Below are positions 19,643-30,847 of a stretch of DNA of 64,000 nucleotides, piece by piece. Location: assembly GCF_003028575.1 (NCBI RefSeq), contig NZ_PYUD01000006.1:114441-178440 (forward strand), written 5' to 3'. The notes beneath the pieces are model-generated. The model did no database searches. It saw nothing but the letters and a program-made list of their open reading frames with translations, and was not told where the DNA came from. This stretch comes from Halomonas urumqiensis (GTDB lineage: Bacteria > Pseudomonadota > Gammaproteobacteria > Pseudomonadales > Halomonadaceae). The translations under genes and the position numbers were made by a program. How positions within the stretch are numbered: the stretch's first letter is position 1; every line of letters begins with the position of its first letter.

Positions 19643-21265
19643 TCAGTGCCAGGCCAGCAATAACACGCCGATGGCGGCGGCAGCCAGTGCCGGCCAGGGT
19701 TGTCCGGCGGCCCATTGGGTCAAGGGTTGCCATGCCAGTGCCGCACCGATCAGCAGCAAACCGAGCCGCAGCCGGCGACCGCGACGCCCCAGCTGGCTTA
19801 GCTTGTGGTGGATGCCGGTGACCGCATCGGCCTGGCGACGGTGTTGGCGCTGGTCGTGTTCGGCGTGGGAGAGCGCGCGGTGGGCAAGCACCGGCAGCTC
19901 CGGCAACTGGCGGGTCAACTCTGGGGCCTGGCGTTTGAGGGACTCCCAGAATCCGCTGACGCCGGCGCGTTCCTTCATCCAGCGCTCCAGGAAGGGCTTG
20001 GCGGTTTGCCACAGGTCGAGGTCCGGATAGAGCTGGCGCCCCAGGCCTTCGATGTTGAGCAGGGTCTTCTGCAACAGCACCAGTTGTGGTTGCACCTCCA
20101 TGTCGAAGCGCCGGGCGGTCTGGAACAGCCCCAGCAACACCTGGCCGAAGGAGATGTCTTTTAGGGGTTTTTCGAGAATCGGCTCGCATACCGTGCGGAT
20201 CGCCGCGGCGAACTCGTTGGCCCGGGTGTTTTCGCTCACCCAGCCGGATTCGATGTGCAGGGCGGCGACTTCATAATAATCCTGATGGAAGAACGCCAGC
20301 AGATTGCGCGCCAGGTAATCCTGGTCCTCGCGGGTCAGGCTGCCGACGATACCGCAGTCGATGGCGATGTACTGGGGATCGGCGGGGTCGTCGCAGTCGA
20401 CGAAGATGTTGCCGGGGTGCATGTCGGCATGGAAGAAGTTGTCACGAAACACCTGGGTGAAGAAGATCTCCACGCCGCGTTCGGCGAGTTTCTTGAGGTC
20501 GGTGCCGCGCTCGACCAGCATTTTCGTGTCCGCCACCGGCACGCCGTGAATACGCTCTTGCACCATCACCCGCTGGCGAGTCAGTGGCCAGTGGATGGCC
20601 GGCACGTAGAGCAGTGGCGAGCCCTTGAAGTTGCGCTTGAGCTGGGAGGTGTTGGCGGCTTCCTTGTGCAGGTCGAGTTCGTCGAACAGTGTCGCCTCGT
20701 AGTCACGGACTACTTCCACCGGCCTGAGTCGACGTGCCTCGGGCACCCATCTCAGGAATTGGGCGAAGCGGTACATCAATGCCATATCCTGGCGCATCAC
20801 CCGCTCGATGTCGGGACGAATGATCTTGACCACCACGTCTTCGCCGCTATGCAGCCGCGCGGCATGCACCTGGGCAATCGAAGCAGAGGCCAGTGGGGCG
20901 GCATCGAAGCGCGCGAAGGCCAGCTCCACCGACATGCCGAGCTCCTCCTCCACCACCGCACGCGCTTCATCGTCGGGGAAGGGCGGCACCTGGTCCTGCA
21001 GTCGCCTGAGTTCGTCAGCGATGTCTTCCGGCAACAGGTCGCGACGGGTGGATAGCACCTGGCCGAACTTGACGAAGATCGGCCCCAGCGACTCCAGGGC
21101 CAGGCGTAGCCGCTCGGCACGCGAGCGCTCGCCGATCGGTACCAGGCGCAGCGGTGACAGCTTGAACAAGGTGCGCAGGGCCCAGGGAAGGCGCTCCAGC
21201 GGTAGCAGGGTATCCAGCCGGTAGCGTGTGATCACCCAGAAGATGCGTACCAGACGCAGGATCAT
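19643..21265 (-). CDS. ubiB: Ubiquinone biosynthesis ATPase/kinase-like protein UbiB
   Basis: 540 aa of the ABC1/ADCK family, needed for ubiquinone synthesis as an ATPase rather than a protein kinase. Visible: the KxGQ motif region ([17 protein letters not shown]), the ATP-binding lysine (DVVVKIIRP), the catalytic segment MHPGNIF and the metal-binding DCG (IAIDCGIVG). Two hydrophobic helices end the protein (about 495-540), anchoring it in the inner membrane. Its start overlaps the ubiJ stop by 4 bp. Confidence 0.96.
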   Translation of the reverse strand: MILRLVRIFWVITRYRLDTLLPLERLPWALRTLFKLSPLRLVPIGERSRAERLRLALESLGPIFVKFGQVLSTRRDLLPEDIADELRRLQDQVPPFPDDEARAVVEEELGMSVELAFARFDAAPLASASIAQVHAARLHSGEDVVVKIIRPDIERVMRQDMALMYRFAQFLRWVPEARRLRPVEVVRDYEATLFDELDLHKEAANTSQLKRNFKGSPLLYVPAIHWPLTRQRVMVQERIHGVPVADTKMLVERGTDLKKLAERGVEIFFTQVFRDNFFHADMHPGNIFVDCDDPADPQYIAIDCGIVGSLTREDQDYLARNLLAFFHQDYYEVAALHIESGWVSENTRANEFAAAIRTVCEPILEKPLKDISFGQVLLGLFQTARRFDMEVQPQLVLLQKTLLNIEGLGRQLYPDLDLWQTAKPFLERWMKERAGVSGFWESLKRQAPELTRQLPELPVLAHRALSHAEHDQRQHRRQADAVTGIHHKLSQLGRRGRRLRLGLLLIGAALAWQPLTQWAAGQPWPALAAAAIGVLLLAWH

Positions 21266-21891
21266 GCGTGCTCTCCATGCGACTCGCCCAATTGGCGGCG
21301 CAGTCGCTGCAGGCGTGCTTCCAGGCGGTCGGCCGACACTTCCAGTTCGGTGAGGTGGTCACGCAGGATCTCGAGCTGGTGGCGGCCGGGCAGCAGCCGG
21401 GCCTCCTCGAAGACGTATTCGGAGACATCCGCGCAAAGCTCGTCGCGGGTGCGCAGGCCAAAGCGTCCCAGGCTGCGCAGGCCTTCGGCCAGGCTGTGGG
21501 CCGGCGCCTGGCCAAGCCAGGTGGCCAGCTCGCCTTCCCAGTCGATATCGAGGTCGAGCAGCAGGTCTCGCGCTTCTTCCAGCAGGTGGGTACGACCGCG
21601 CACCGCAAGCTTGCTCTGAAACAGCAGGCGTTCGATGGAGGCCCCGCCAAGCAGCTCGCCCAGCGTCTCGGCATCAAGCTCCACCACGGCGTCGGCATCT
21701 TCCTCGCGGGGGGCGTGCGGGCGGGACAGGTTCATGCCTTGGGCGTGGAAGTGCACGGCAAGGCAAAGCTCGGGCCGTTCGAGACGCACCAGGATACGTT
21801 GGCCGGCGAGGCGGGAAAGCCGCGCCGGCGCAGCCGGGTCGCGGGCGAGCAGGCTTTCCAGCGTGCGTTCGATGAGCGCCAGCAACAGCAT
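21262..21891 (-). CDS. ubiJ: Ubiquinone biosynthesis accessory factor UbiJ (SCP2 domain)
   Basis: 209 aa. An N-terminal SCP2-type lipid-binding domain ([42 protein letters not shown]) precedes a C-terminal coiled coil ([21 protein letters not shown]). UbiJ with UbiK organises the soluble Ubi complex. The ATG at 21891 shares one base with the ubiE stop (TAATG), and the end overlaps ubiB, so ubiE-ubiJ-ubiB is tightly coupled. The longer frame to 22272 is a shadow inside ubiE. Confidence 0.93.
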   Translation of the reverse strand: MLLLALIERTLESLLARDPAAPARLSRLAGQRILVRLERPELCLAVHFHAQGMNLSRPHAPREEDADAVVELDAETLGELLGGASIERLLFQSKLAVRGRTHLLEEARDLLLDLDIDWEGELATWLGQAPAHSLAEGLRSLGRFGLRTRDELCADVSEYVFEEARLLPGRHQLEILRDHLTELEVSADRLEARLQRLRRQLGESHGEHA

Positions 21892-22637
21892 TACAACTTG
21901 ATGCCGCGGTGCAGGGCGACGATGCCCCCGGTGAGATTGGTGTACTCGACACGCTCGAGCCCGGCGGTTTCCATCATCTCCTTGAGGGTCCGCTGATCGG
22001 GATGCATGCGGATCGATTCGGCGAGATAGCGATAGCTGTCGCCATCGCGGGCGACGAGCTCCCCGATGCGCGGCAGCAGCCGGAAGGAGTATTCGTCGTA
22101 GGCCTTCGACAGCAGGGCGTTGGGCGGCTTGGAGAACTCCAGCACCAGCAGCCGGCCCCCCGGCTTGAGTACCCGCGCCATGGAGCGCAGCGCGGCATCC
22201 TTGTCGGTGACATTGCGCAACCCGAAGGCAATGGTGATGCAGTCGAAGGTGTTGTCGGGGAAAGGCAGGCACTCGGCGTTGGCCTGCACGTATTCGACGT
22301 TACCGCCAACACCGTTGTCGAGCAGCTTGTCGCGACCCACGCTCAGCATCGACTGGTTGATGTCGGCGAGCACTACGCGGCCGCGCGGGCCCACCAGGCG
22401 CGAGAATTTCAAGGTCAGGTCACCGGTGCCCCCGGCAATATCGAGCACGCTATGGCCTGGGCGCACCCCGGCCCGCTCGATGGTCAGGCGCTTCCACAGG
22501 CGATGGATGCCAAACGACATCAGGTCATTCATGACGTCGTAGCTGGTGGCCACCGAGTGGAAGACATCGGCCACGCGGGAGGCCTTTTCCTCGACCGGCA
22601 CTTCCTGGTAACCGAAGTGGGTGGTGCGCTTGTCCAT
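21891..22637 (-). CDS. ubiE: Ubiquinone/menaquinone biosynthesis C-methyltransferase
   Basis: SAM-dependent C-methyltransferase. The 248 aa contain [18 protein letters not shown] near the N-terminus, motif [21 protein letters not shown], and [20 protein letters not shown], all typical of UbiE. The start ATG 22637 is fixed by homology; the frame is open 222 bases further. First gene of ubiE-ubiJ-ubiB-hisE on this strand. Confidence 0.97.
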   Translation of the reverse strand: MDKRTTHFGYQEVPVEEKASRVADVFHSVATSYDVMNDLMSFGIHRLWKRLTIERAGVRPGHSVLDIAGGTGDLTLKFSRLVGPRGRVVLADINQSMLSVGRDKLLDNGVGGNVEYVQANAECLPFPDNTFDCITIAFGLRNVTDKDAALRSMARVLKPGGRLLVLEFSKPPNALLSKAYDEYSFRLLPRIGELVARDGDSYRYLAESIRMHPDQRTLKEMMETAGLERVEYTNLTGGIVALHRGIKL

Positions 22638-22738
22638 GGTGCGGGGCTCCCGAGTCGCTTCGGTGGGCAAGGCCGGCGGCCTTTGAATGCGCGCTATTGT
22701 AGCCTTCTCGGCGGTGGCTTGTCTTGACGCTCGCGGGG

Positions 22739-23122
22739 CTAGAGCTGCTTGATCTCGATGCTCAAGGGCTCGCGGGATGCGCCGGCCTCTTCCAGGCGCT
22801 TGAGGTAATCGGCCCAGTTGGCTTCGCGATTCTCGATCAGCCACCACAGGTAGTCCCAACTGAACAACCCGCTGTCATGGCCATCGTCGAAGTGCAGCTT
22901 GAGGGCATAGCGGCCTGCCTGGGTGATATTGGCAAGCCCGACATACTGCTTGCCGACCTGCAGCGTGGCGGTGTCGTGGCCATGCCCCCGCACCTCGGCG
23001 GAGGGTGAGTAGACGCGCAGGTACTCCACGGCAAGCCGATGGCTCTCGCCGCCCGGGTAGGTGAGCTCCAGCTCACGGGGCGTCTTGTGGTAGTGCACGC
23101 GGGTCGGGATCGGGGCTGTCAT
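22739..23122 (-). CDS. DUF971 protein (gamma-butyrobetaine hydroxylase-like N-terminal domain)
   Basis: 127 aa single-domain protein: [25 protein letters not shown], then [32 protein letters not shown]. The second stretch, with conserved His and Asp, is the DUF971 signature shared with the N-terminus of gamma-butyrobetaine dioxygenase and ApbC-like scaffold proteins. Start 23122 is preferred over 23137 by homology. In Pseudomonas the same gene follows hslVU. Its role is unproven; a link to iron-sulfur assembly has been proposed for relatives. Confidence 0.85.
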   Translation of the reverse strand: MTAPIPTRVHYHKTPRELELTYPGGESHRLAVEYLRVYSPSAEVRGHGHDTATLQVGKQYVGLANITQAGRYALKLHFDDGHDSGLFSWDYLWWLIENREANWADYLKRLEEAGASREPLSIEIKQL

Positions 23123-23153
23123 GGTTAATGTCCGCATCTGGCGTGTCAGGGAA

Positions 23154-23264
23154 CGCGGCTGATCCGGCGACAGGCCTTCTCGGAGGCGCTGTGAACCCCT
23201 CCCTGGGCGCTACCAATGCCATCCCTGGCATTGGACCTCCGCTACGGCCTGTCCCCGGCGCCGC
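23154..23264 (+). repeat. 112-bp palindromic intergenic repeat, family 1, copy D
   Basis: GACAGGC, GGAGGCGCTGTGAACCC, GGGCGCTAC, then a perfect 8-bp hairpin CCAATGCC/GGCATTGG around ATCCCT (23213-23234), then GCCTGTCCCCGGCGCCGC. It belongs to the C/D/E subtype and sits between hslU and the DUF971 gene. The 60-codon frame at 23128-23313 follows the repeat and is not taken as a gene. Confidence 0.85.
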
Positions 23265-23309
23265 GTGGCGACCGCAGAGACGTAAATTACCCTGCGGCGT
23301 GCCGTTTGG

Positions 23310-24632
23310 TTAGAGAATATACCGCGATAGATCCTCGTCCATGGCCAGCTCCCCCAGTTGCGAGTCGACATAGGCGGCATCGATGGAAAGCGGGCTGCCG
23401 ATGTCGCTGCCACTGAAGGAGGCTTCTTCAAGCAGGCGTTCCATCACCGTGTGCAGGCGGCGGGCGCCGATGTTCTCGGTGCCTTCGTTGACCCGCCAGG
23501 CGATCTCGGCGATGCGCTCGATGCCGTCTTCGGTGAACGAGATATCGAGGCCTTCGGTGGCCAGCAGCGCTTGATACTGCTTGGTCAGCGCGGCTGAGGG
23601 TTCGGTGAGGATGCGCTTGAAGTCATCCGGTGTCAGGGCATTGAGCTCGACCCGGATGGGCAGGCGGCCCTGCAATTCGGGAATCAGGTCCGAAGGGCGC
23701 GACAGGTGGAAAGCGCCGGAGGCGATGAACAGGATGTGGTCGGTCTTGACCATGCCGTACTTGGTGGACACCGTGGAGCCCTCGATCAGCGGCAGCAGGT
23801 CGCGCTGCACGCCCTCGCGGGAGACCTCGCCACCGCTGGACTGGCCACTGCCCTTGGCGACCTTGTCGATCTCGTCGAGGAACACGATCCCGTTCTGCTC
23901 CACCGCCTCGATGGCGCGATGCTTGATATCCTCCTCGTTGACCAGCTTGGCGGCTTCCTCGTCGCGCAGCAGGGCGAAGGCGTCCTTGACCTGCACACGG
24001 CGGGTCTCGGTCTTCTGCTTGCCCATGCCGGAGAACAGGCTCGAGAGTTGCTGGGTCATCTCTTCCATGCCCGGTGGGGTCATGATGTCGATGTTCGGCC
24101 CCTGCTGGGAGACCTCGACGTCGATCTCCTTGTCATCGAGCTGGCCTTCGCGGAGTTTCTTGCGGAATACCTGGCGGGTGCCGCTCTCGGCGCGCGGCTC
24201 GTCTTCCTGGCCGCGCGGCGGGGGCAGTAGGGCATCGAGAATACGATCCTCGGCGGCGTCCTCGGCGCGGTGGCCGACCTCTTCCTTGGCCTGTTCGCGC
24301 ACCAGCTTGATGGCCGATTCGGTGAGGTCGCGGATGATCGATTCCACGTCGCGACCCACATAGCCCACCTCGGTGAACTTGGTGGCCTCGACCTTGATGA
24401 AGGGGGCCCGGGCAAGCTTGGCCAGGCGGCGGGCGATCTCGGTCTTGCCCACCCCGGTGGGGCCGATCATCAGGATGTTCTTGGGGGTGACTTCCTGGCG
24501 CAGGTCACCTTCGAGCTGCATGCGCCGCCAGCGGTTGCGCAGGGCAATGGCCACGGCGCGCTTGGCGTCCTGCTGGCCGATGATGAACTGGTCCAGGGCG
24601 TGGACGATCTCGCGGGGGGTCATCTGGGTCAT
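23310..24632 (-). CDS. hslU: ATP-dependent protease ATPase subunit HslU
   Basis: AAA+ unfoldase of the HslUV (ClpYQ) protease. The 440 aa have the N-terminal [24 protein letters not shown], Walker [16 protein letters not shown], the pore loop GYVGRDVES, Walker [13 protein letters not shown] and the C-terminal tail DEDLSRYIL that inserts into HslV. Start ATG 24632 is by homology; the frame is open to 24842 inside hslV. It begins 10 bp after hslV. Confidence 0.98.
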   Translation of the reverse strand: MTQMTPREIVHALDQFIIGQQDAKRAVAIALRNRWRRMQLEGDLRQEVTPKNILMIGPTGVGKTEIARRLAKLARAPFIKVEATKFTEVGYVGRDVESIIRDLTESAIKLVREQAKEEVGHRAEDAAEDRILDALLPPPRGQEDEPRAESGTRQVFRKKLREGQLDDKEIDVEVSQQGPNIDIMTPPGMEEMTQQLSSLFSGMGKQKTETRRVQVKDAFALLRDEEAAKLVNEEDIKHRAIEAVEQNGIVFLDEIDKVAKGSGQSSGGEVSREGVQRDLLPLIEGSTVSTKYGMVKTDHILFIASGAFHLSRPSDLIPELQGRLPIRVELNALTPDDFKRILTEPSAALTKQYQALLATEGLDISFTEDGIERIAEIAWRVNEGTENIGARRLHTVMERLLEEASFSGSDIGSPLSIDAAYVDSQLGELAMDEDLSRYIL

Positions 24633-24642
24633 GGGTTCGGCC

Positions 24643-25176
24643 TTAGCGTGCCTTGGCTGGCAGCTCTTCAAGGGTGATGTGATGATTGGTGAACACACAG
24701 ATATCACCGGCGATCTCGAGGGATTTCTCGGTGATCTCGCGGGCCGAGAGGTCGGTGTTCTCGAGCAGTGCACGGGCGGCGGACAACGCGAAGTTGCCAC
24801 CGGAGCCGATGGCGATGATACCGCGCTCGGGTTCCACCACATCGCCGTTGCCGGTGATGATCAGCGAGGCATCCTTGTTGGCGACCGCCAGCAATGCCTC
24901 CAGGCGGCGCAGGGCGCGGTCGGTGCGCCAGTCCTTGGCCAGCTCCACGGCGGCCTTGACCAGATTGCCCTGGTACTTCTCCAGCTGTGCCTCGAAGCGC
25001 TCGAACAGCGTGAAGGCATCGGCGGTACCGCCGGCGAAGCCAGCCAGCACCTCGCCACGGTAGAGGCGGCGTACCTTGCTGGCGTTGCCCTTCATCACGG
25101 TGTTGCCCAGCGACACCTGGCCATCACCGGCCAGGGCGACCTGGTCATCGCGGCGCACGGAAACGATCGTGGTCAT
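24643..25176 (-). CDS. hslV: ATP-dependent protease subunit HslV
   Basis: Proteasome-like peptidase of 177 aa. After removal of Met the protein starts [19 protein letters not shown], with the N-terminal catalytic threonine; [16 protein letters not shown] and [14 protein letters not shown] follow. GGAGTCCCCTCC precedes the ATG. It is the first gene of hslVU, with a heat-shock-type promoter about 70-100 bp upstream. Confidence 0.98.
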   Translation of the reverse strand: MTTIVSVRRDDQVALAGDGQVSLGNTVMKGNASKVRRLYRGEVLAGFAGGTADAFTLFERFEAQLEKYQGNLVKAAVELAKDWRTDRALRRLEALLAVANKDASLIITGNGDVVEPERGIIAIGSGGNFALSAARALLENTDLSAREITEKSLEIAGDICVFTNHHITLEELPAKAR

Positions 25177-25243
25177 GGAGGGGACTCCTTGTGGGAGTAG
25201 GTGACTCCCGATGACTTTCGGCGCCCAAGGTGGACGAGCGCCG

Positions 25244-25277
25244 TGAGTGGTTGATCAACAATGAGCTTTCAAGGGAC
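25244..25277 (-). promoter_or_regulatory. Candidate heat-shock (sigma-32) promoter of hslVU
   Basis: On the minus strand CCCTTGAAA (25275-25267) matches the sigma-32 -35 element exactly. About 15 nt later comes AACCACTC, a partial match to the CCCCAT-type -10. It lies between ftsN and hslV. E. coli hslVU is a known sigma-32 operon. The -10 is the weak part. Confidence 0.55.
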
Positions 25278-25329
25278 GTATGGGCGGTGCGCCTGGAATT
25301 CAACCGCAGGCACAGCCAGGTCGTCCTGC

Positions 25330-26082
25330 TCAGTTCTGCAGGCGAATCAACAGCGGTTCGATGCCCTGGGTCACCATCAGGTCCTGGGCCCGGTTCAGCT
25401 CGCGGCTGTCGGCGTAGGGGCCGACCTGAACGCGATGCCAGGTTTGGCCGCCGGAGGCCTTGACCTCGCTGACCTGGGCCAGCAACCCGAAGTCACGCAG
25501 TCGTCCGCGCAACTGCTCGGCATCACCGGGTTCGCGGAAGGAGGCCGCCTGGAGCATGTAGCGGCTACCGCTGGCCGCGGCAGGCGCCGGCTCTTCGCTT
25601 GGTTGTTGCTCCTCGGGGGTGAGGTTGGCGGCGATCACCTGGGCGATCGGGTCGTCGCTCGCCGGTGTGGAGGAAGACGCTTGCGACTCCTGCGACGCCG
25701 CTGATTCCGGCTCTTCCAGACGTGGAGGCGGAGTGGCGGTGGAGGCGGGGAGTTCACCGCGTGGGGCGATGACCTCCGATTCCGGCAGCAGGGTGTAGAA
25801 CTCGAAGGTTGGCATGCGCGGCTCGTCTTGCGCCGGCGGTGCGGTCGATTCCTGACCGGTTTCCTCGCTGGGCGGTGCCGAGCGCGGCAGCACGGTGGCC
25901 AGCGGAGAGTCCTCTACCTGCCAGGGCGCGACGCCCATCTGGTGCTGGGACAGCAGAAAACCGGCGATCACCCCCGTGATGCCCCACAGCCAGCCGGGAA
26001 TTCCACGGCGTGCCTTGGGCGCTGCCGGGCGACGCTTGCTGGTGGTGGCGCCCCGTTTCCCTGGGGTCTGGCGGCTAGCCAT
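25330..26082 (-). CDS. ftsN: SPOR-domain cell division protein, FtsN-like
   Basis: 250 aa: a basic cytoplasmic N-terminus (MASRQTPGKRGATTSKRRPAAPKA broken by no motif), one membrane span (IPGWLWGITGVIAGFLLS), a long Pro/Glu/Ser-rich periplasmic linker, and a C-terminal SPOR domain (YMLQAASFREPGDAEQLRGRL; WHRVQVGPY). FtsN activates septal peptidoglycan synthesis; SPOR binds denuded glycan. The argS-ftsN-hslV-hslU order supports FtsN rather than another SPOR protein. It starts 3 bp after the argS stop. Confidence 0.82.
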   Translation of the reverse strand: MASRQTPGKRGATTSKRRPAAPKARRGIPGWLWGITGVIAGFLLSQHQMGVAPWQVEDSPLATVLPRSAPPSEETGQESTAPPAQDEPRMPTFEFYTLLPESEVIAPRGELPASTATPPPRLEEPESAASQESQASSSTPASDDPIAQVIAANLTPEEQQPSEEPAPAAASGSRYMLQAASFREPGDAEQLRGRLRDFGLLAQVSEVKASGGQTWHRVQVGPYADSRELNRAQDLMVTQGIEPLLIRLQN

Positions 26083-26085
26083 GCG

Positions 26086-27771
26086 TTACATCTCCTCGGG
26101 AGCGCTCACGCCCATCAGGTCAAGGCCGTTACGCAATACTTGGCGGGTGGCGAGGCCAAGGGCGAGACGTGCGTTGCGCAGCGCGTCATCATCGACCATC
26201 ACTTTCACCGCGTTATAACAGGTGTGGAAGTCCGCGGCCAGATCAAGCAGGTATTGGGCGATCTGTTGCGGTTCGCGGTTCAAGGCGGCGTGGGCGACCG
26301 CTTCGGGGTAGCGTGCCAGGCGATTGAGCAGCGCCTTTTCCTGATCCTCCTCGAGCAGAGCCAGGTTGGCCATGCCGAGCGTGTGATCGAAGGGCTTGCC
26401 ATCGCTCTGGGCCTTGCGCGCGACACTGCACACTCGCGCATGGGCGTACTGCACGTAGTAAACCGGGTTGTCGTTGGATTGCGAGCGCGCCAGGTCGATA
26501 TCGAAGGTCAACTGGGAGTCGGCGCGACGGGCGGCGAGGAAGAAGCGGGTGGCATCCCGGCCCACTTCGTCGATCAGGTCTCGCACGGTGACGTAGCTGC
26601 CGGCGCGCTTGGAGAGTTTCACCTCGACCCCGGAGCGCGTCACCATCACCATCTGGTGCAGCACGTAATCGGGCCAGCCCTGGGGAATGCCGACTTCCAG
26701 CGCCTGCAGGCCAGCGCGTACGCGGGTCACCGTGGAGTGATGGTCGGCGCCCTGTTCATTGATCACCGTGGTGAAACCACGCTGCCACTTGTCATGGTGG
26801 TAGGCGACATCGGGCAGGAAGTAGGTGTAGTGGCCGTCGGTCTTGCGCATCACCCGGTCCTTGTCGTCACCGAAATCGGTGGTGCGCAGCCACAGGGCGC
26901 CCTCCTGCTCGTAGGTGTGGCCGCCCTTGATCAGTTGCTCGACGGTGGCCTCGACCTTGCCATTCTGATAAAGCGATGACTCCAGGAAATAGACATCGAA
27001 CTCGACGCCGAAGGCTCGCAGGTCGAGATCCTGCTCGCGGCGCAGGTAGGCCACGGCGAAGTCGCGTATGGCATCGAGGTCGTCGGGGTCGGCCTTGGCG
27101 GTGACATGGCGGTCATCGGCATGCACGGTCTCGCCGGCCAGGTAGGCGTTGGCGACGTCGATGATGTAGCCGCCGCGGTAGCCGTCCGCCGGCCAGGCGT
27201 CGTCGTCGGGGTCGATGTCCTTGACCCGCGCCTGCACCGAGAGCGCCAGGTTGGCGATCTGGGCGCCGGCATCGTTGTAGTAGAACTCGCGGGTGACGTC
27301 GTAGCCCACGGCCTCGAGCAGGCGGCAGATGCAGTCGCCGATCGCCGCGCCACGGCCATGACCGACATGCAGCGGGCCGGTGGGATTGGCCGAGACGAAT
27401 TCCACCTGCACCTTGTGGCCGTGTCCCGAGAGGCTGCGCCCGAAGGTGTCGCCTGAATCGAGGACCTGGCGCACTACCTGGGCGGCGGCATCGGTGGCGG
27501 CGAAGAAGTTGATGAAACCTGGGCCGGCGATCTCCACCTGGCTGACGGCATCGCTTTCCGGCAGCGCCTCGACCAGCGCCTCGGCGAGTTCACGGGGTTT
27601 CTTGCCGGCGGGCTTGGCCAGCATCAACGCCAGGTTGGTGGCGTAGTCGCCATGGGCCTTGTCGCGGGCCGGGTCGACCTTGATGGCGGGCGACAGGTCG
27701 ACAGGCAGCACACCTTGCTGCTTGAGATTGTCGAGAGCGCCTTCGAGCAGGGTGACGATGATCTCTTTCAT
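26086..27771 (-). CDS. argS: Arginyl-tRNA synthetase
   Basis: Class I synthetase, 561 aa. It has the ArgS-specific N-terminal domain, the HIGH-type motif in [13 protein letters not shown], the KMSKS-equivalent region [16 protein letters not shown] and the C-terminal DALR anticodon-binding domain. Start ATG 27771 ([13 protein letters not shown]) fits the family; the open frame to 27852 is rejected. The window also encodes two tRNA-Arg genes near its right end. Confidence 0.98.
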   Translation of the reverse strand: MKEIIVTLLEGALDNLKQQGVLPVDLSPAIKVDPARDKAHGDYATNLALMLAKPAGKKPRELAEALVEALPESDAVSQVEIAGPGFINFFAATDAAAQVVRQVLDSGDTFGRSLSGHGHKVQVEFVSANPTGPLHVGHGRGAAIGDCICRLLEAVGYDVTREFYYNDAGAQIANLALSVQARVKDIDPDDDAWPADGYRGGYIIDVANAYLAGETVHADDRHVTAKADPDDLDAIRDFAVAYLRREQDLDLRAFGVEFDVYFLESSLYQNGKVEATVEQLIKGGHTYEQEGALWLRTTDFGDDKDRVMRKTDGHYTYFLPDVAYHHDKWQRGFTTVINEQGADHHSTVTRVRAGLQALEVGIPQGWPDYVLHQMVMVTRSGVEVKLSKRAGSYVTVRDLIDEVGRDATRFFLAARRADSQLTFDIDLARSQSNDNPVYYVQYAHARVCSVARKAQSDGKPFDHTLGMANLALLEEDQEKALLNRLARYPEAVAHAALNREPQQIAQYLLDLAADFHTCYNAVKVMVDDDALRNARLALGLATRQVLRNGLDLMGVSAPEEM

Positions 27772-27920
27772 GAAGCGGTAATGTCCTTTGGCGCTGGGTC
27801 GCGAGCGGCCGATGAACCGGCGATGAAGAGTCGCTCGGCCCGGCGCGGGCATGTAACGGAGCCTGGATCAGGCGCGGTTGACCATTATCGGCAATTGCGT
27901 CGCGGCTTTAAAGGGTGGAC

Positions 27921-30161
27921 TCAGCTCAGCGTCTGCGGGTCGATATCGAGGGACCAGCGAACCCGGCGCGCGTCGGGCGACGCCGCGAGCCAGCCGGTCA
28001 GCCAGGCGCCCGCCTCGTGGAGACGGCTGCGCTTGTCGCTGGCCAGCATCAGTTGCAGGTGGTAGCGGTTCTGGCGGCGTTCCATGGGGGCTGGCACTGG
28101 CCCCAGGCAATCCACGGCAAGCTTGCGTGTCGACAGCCATTCGCGCAATGCGTCGGCCGCCTGGGCGGCGAGTTCGCTGACCTGTTCTTCCCTGGGGCTT
28201 TCCAGGCGCAACAGCGCCATGAAGCGAAACGGTGGCAGCCCGGCGGCGCGCCGCTCTTCCAGCAAATGAGTGGCCAGTGCGGCATATCCCTGTTCGGCCA
28301 GCAGGCGCAAGTGCGGGTCGTCGCTGTGCAGTGTCTGTACCAGCACGCGCCCGGGGTGGGCGGCGCGACCGGCGCGACCGGCCACCTGCACGAGCAACTG
28401 TGAGGTCTGTTCCAGCGCGCGGAAGTCACTGGCGTAGAGGCCGGCATCGGCATTGACCACCACGACAAGCGTCACGTGAGGCAGGTGGTGGCCCTTGGCG
28501 AGCATCTGGGTGCCGACCAGCAGGCAAGGCTCGCCGCGCTTGACCTCGCCGAGAACCTGTTCGAGGGCATCGCGGCGGCGTGTGCTGTCGCGATCGATAC
28601 GGTGGACCGGCACCTTGGGGAAGAGACCAGCGAGGGTCTCTTCGGTGCGTTCGGTACCGCTGCCCAGGGGGCGCAGATCGATACTGCCGCACTCCGGACA
28701 GCTCTCCGGCAGGGCGCGGCGGCGGTCGCAGTGGTGGCAGGCCAGCAGTGGTGGCGTGCGATGCAGGGTCATGCGCGCGTCGCAGTGGTCGCACTCGGCA
28801 AGCCACCCGCAGGCGTGGCAGGCAAGCGTGGGGGCGAAGCCGCGACGGTTGATGAACACCAGTACCTGGTGGCCGGCCGTCAGGGTATCGCGAATGGTAT
28901 CGATCACCGGCGGAATCAGCCCGCCCTGGCGGGGCCGTCCGCGCAGATCGACGAGTTCCAGGAGGGCCGGTGCGTGGCGGCTGGCACGCCGGGTCAGTTG
29001 GAGGTGACGCCAATCGCCACTGCGTGCGCGGGCGAGGCTCTCGAGCGACGGGGTGGCACTGCCCAGCACCAGCGGAATGCCATGCCTGTGGGCGCGGGCC
29101 ACGGCCAGGTCCCGGGCATGATAGCGCAGGCCATCCTGTTGCTTGAAGGAGCCGTCGTGCTCCTCGTCGACGATGATCGCACCGGGCCTGGCCAGGGGGG
29201 TGAAAATGGCGGAGCGGGTGCCGATGATGATTGGCGCCCGGCCACTCGCGGCGGCTTCCCAGGCATCGAGACGCTCATGCTCGGTGAGCCCGGAATGCAG
29301 GGCGACCACCTGCACCTGGAAGCGCGCGCGGAAACGCGCAAGCGTCTGTGGTGTGAGGCCGATTTCCGGCACCAGTACCAGCGCCTGTCGGCCGCGCCGA
29401 ACCACTGCCTCGATCAGTTGCAGGTAAACTTCGGTCTTGCCACTGCCGGTGACGCCGTCGAGCAGGCAAGGGTGATAGTGGTCGAGTTTTTCGTGCAGCG
29501 CGGCAAGCACCGTGGTCTGCTCGCTCGTCAGCGGCAACGGCGGCTCGGCAAGCAAGTGGGTGCTGTCGCTTTTTGGCTGCGCGGTCAGCGCCTCTTCGCG
29601 ACGCGTCACCAGCCCCTTGGCAAGCAACGACTTGAGCTGTTCGCGAGTAAATGACTGAGCGACGATCGCCTGGGTGACAAGGCCGTGGGGGTGCTGGCGC
29701 AACATGGTCAGCAATTCGGCCTGACGGTGCGCGCGGGCAAGCGTGGGGGGATCATTGTCGGGGGCGTTCGAGTTTGCCTGCCAGCGCTCGCGCATACGCG
29801 CCTCCAGGGGCCTGCCCTGGCGCAGCAGCACCGGCAAGGCCTGGTGCAGGGTGTCACCCAGGGGGTGCTGGTAGTAGCGGGCCGTGAAATGACATAGCCA
29901 GAGCCAGTCGGCAGGCAGCGGCGCGCTATCGAGGCACGCTTCCACGGGCTTGAGATCGGCCAGCGGCAACTCGCTCTGGTCGCGGCATTCGATCACCACA
30001 CCGACGATCTGGCGGCGCCCGAAGGAGATGCGTACCCGCAGGCCGGGTTGCCAGCCACAGGCAGGCATCTCTCGACACGGGCGATAGTCGAACAGGCGAC
30101 GCAGTGGCGATGGGACGGCGATGGCCAGCACACGCGGGGGTAACGCTTGAGGGTTTGGCAA
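27921..30161 (-). CDS. priA: Primosomal replication protein N' (helicase PriA)
   Basis: Restarts stalled replication forks. It has the N-terminal 3'-DNA-binding domain ([18 protein letters not shown]), Walker [36 protein letters not shown], and an eight-cysteine zinc region ([23 protein letters not shown]). The start is uncertain: a TTG at 30161 has GGAGG four bases upstream and gives 746 aa, close to E. coli (732). The longer ATG frame from 30275 overlaps the rpmE leader and adds residues unlike PriA. Divergent from rpmE. Confidence 0.95.
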   Translation of the reverse strand: MPNPQALPPRVLAIAVPSPLRRLFDYRPCREMPACGWQPGLRVRISFGRRQIVGVVIECRDQSELPLADLKPVEACLDSAPLPADWLWLCHFTARYYQHPLGDTLHQALPVLLRQGRPLEARMRERWQANSNAPDNDPPTLARAHRQAELLTMLRQHPHGLVTQAIVAQSFTREQLKSLLAKGLVTRREEALTAQPKSDSTHLLAEPPLPLTSEQTTVLAALHEKLDHYHPCLLDGVTGSGKTEVYLQLIEAVVRRGRQALVLVPEIGLTPQTLARFRARFQVQVVALHSGLTEHERLDAWEAAASGRAPIIIGTRSAIFTPLARPGAIIVDEEHDGSFKQQDGLRYHARDLAVARAHRHGIPLVLGSATPSLESLARARSGDWRHLQLTRRASRHAPALLELVDLRGRPRQGGLIPPVIDTIRDTLTAGHQVLVFINRRGFAPTLACHACGWLAECDHCDARMTLHRTPPLLACHHCDRRRALPESCPECGSIDLRPLGSGTERTEETLAGLFPKVPVHRIDRDSTRRRDALEQVLGEVKRGEPCLLVGTQMLAKGHHLPHVTLVVVVNADAGLYASDFRALEQTSQLLVQVAGRAGRAAHPGRVLVQTLHSDDPHLRLLAEQGYAALATHLLEERRAAGLPPFRFMALLRLESPREEQVSELAAQAADALREWLSTRKLAVDCLGPVPAPMERRQNRYHLQLMLASDKRSRLHEAGAWLTGWLAASPDARRVRWSLDIDPQTLS

Positions 30162-30190
30162 TTGGCCTCCGGCATCGGCTCTGCTAGAAT
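30162..30190 (+). promoter_or_regulatory. Candidate promoter of rpmE
   Basis: TTGGCC (30162-30167), 17-bp spacer, TAGAAT (30185-30190). It abuts the proposed priA TTG start on the other strand, so the two transcripts would share this short region. Confidence 0.5.
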
Positions 30191-30339
30191 GTTGCGCCTC
30201 CCTGGCTGCCGAACGCGGGCAGGGCGGAAACCGGTTCGTACACACGGTCAATCGGCTTTGCGCCATCAACCGCAAGACAACCCGTATGCGGTGCCTGGCA
30301 GACGATCAGGTGGCGGCATACAGCTTCATGAGGCTCAAG

Positions 30340-30555
30340 ATGAAACAAGGTATCCACCCGGATTACAAGACGGTCAATGCGTCCTGCTCCTGTGGCGCCA
30401 CCTTCGAGGTCGGTTCCACGTCAGGCCACGATTTCTCGCTGGACGTCTGCTCGCAGTGCCACCCCTTCTATACCGGCAAGCAGAAGCAGGCCACCACCGG
30501 TGGTCGCGTCGAGCGCTTCAACAAGCGTTTCGGTGCCGCGATCAAGCGGGGCTGA
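30340..30555 (+). CDS. rpmE: 50S ribosomal protein L31 (zinc form)
   Basis: 71 aa starting [23 protein letters not shown]. Cysteines at 16, 18, 37 and 40 form the zinc-binding set of the C+ L31 type, in contrast to the zinc-free paralogue made under zinc limitation. The in-frame ATG at 30328 would add four residues; its AGG probably serves as the ribosome site for 30340. An intrinsic terminator follows at 30615. Confidence 0.97.
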   Translation: MKQGIHPDYKTVNASCSCGATFEVGSTSGHDFSLDVCSQCHPFYTGKQKQATTGGRVERFNKRFGAAIKRG

Positions 30556-30614
30556 TCGACGTCGCAAGATGTCATCGACCGCCGGCGCGTGATCCTTGTG
30601 ATCACCGCCCGAAG

Positions 30615-30645
30615 AGACCCGCCCATCGTGGCGGGTCTTTTTTTA
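30615..30645 (+). terminator. Intrinsic terminator of rpmE
   Basis: AGACCCGCC and GGCGGGTCT form a 9-bp stem around CATCGT, followed by a run of seven T. Confidence 0.92.
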
Positions 30646-30847
30646 TTGGCGAGTTGTGGTCGAGTTGAGCGATGAGCCAATGATAAGGAAAGCGTTATGA
30701 TTATGCGCAGTAGCCATAAGTTGCGACAAATGCCGGTGATCGGAGTCAAACAAGCGACTAAAAGGCGGGAAAATTCATCCAGTTGAGGTGTGGAAGGTTT
30801 TTCTATATTCTCTTTGTACTCTCCAAACACTGACCCGGAATCTCAGC

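Noticed and set aside
23128..23313. 60-codon frame containing GGAVNPSLGAT and GPPLRPVPGAA
   Set aside because: The peptide comes from repeat copy D; copy E gives a similar peptide, but copy C has a stop in the same frame, so the coding potential is a by-product of the repeat.
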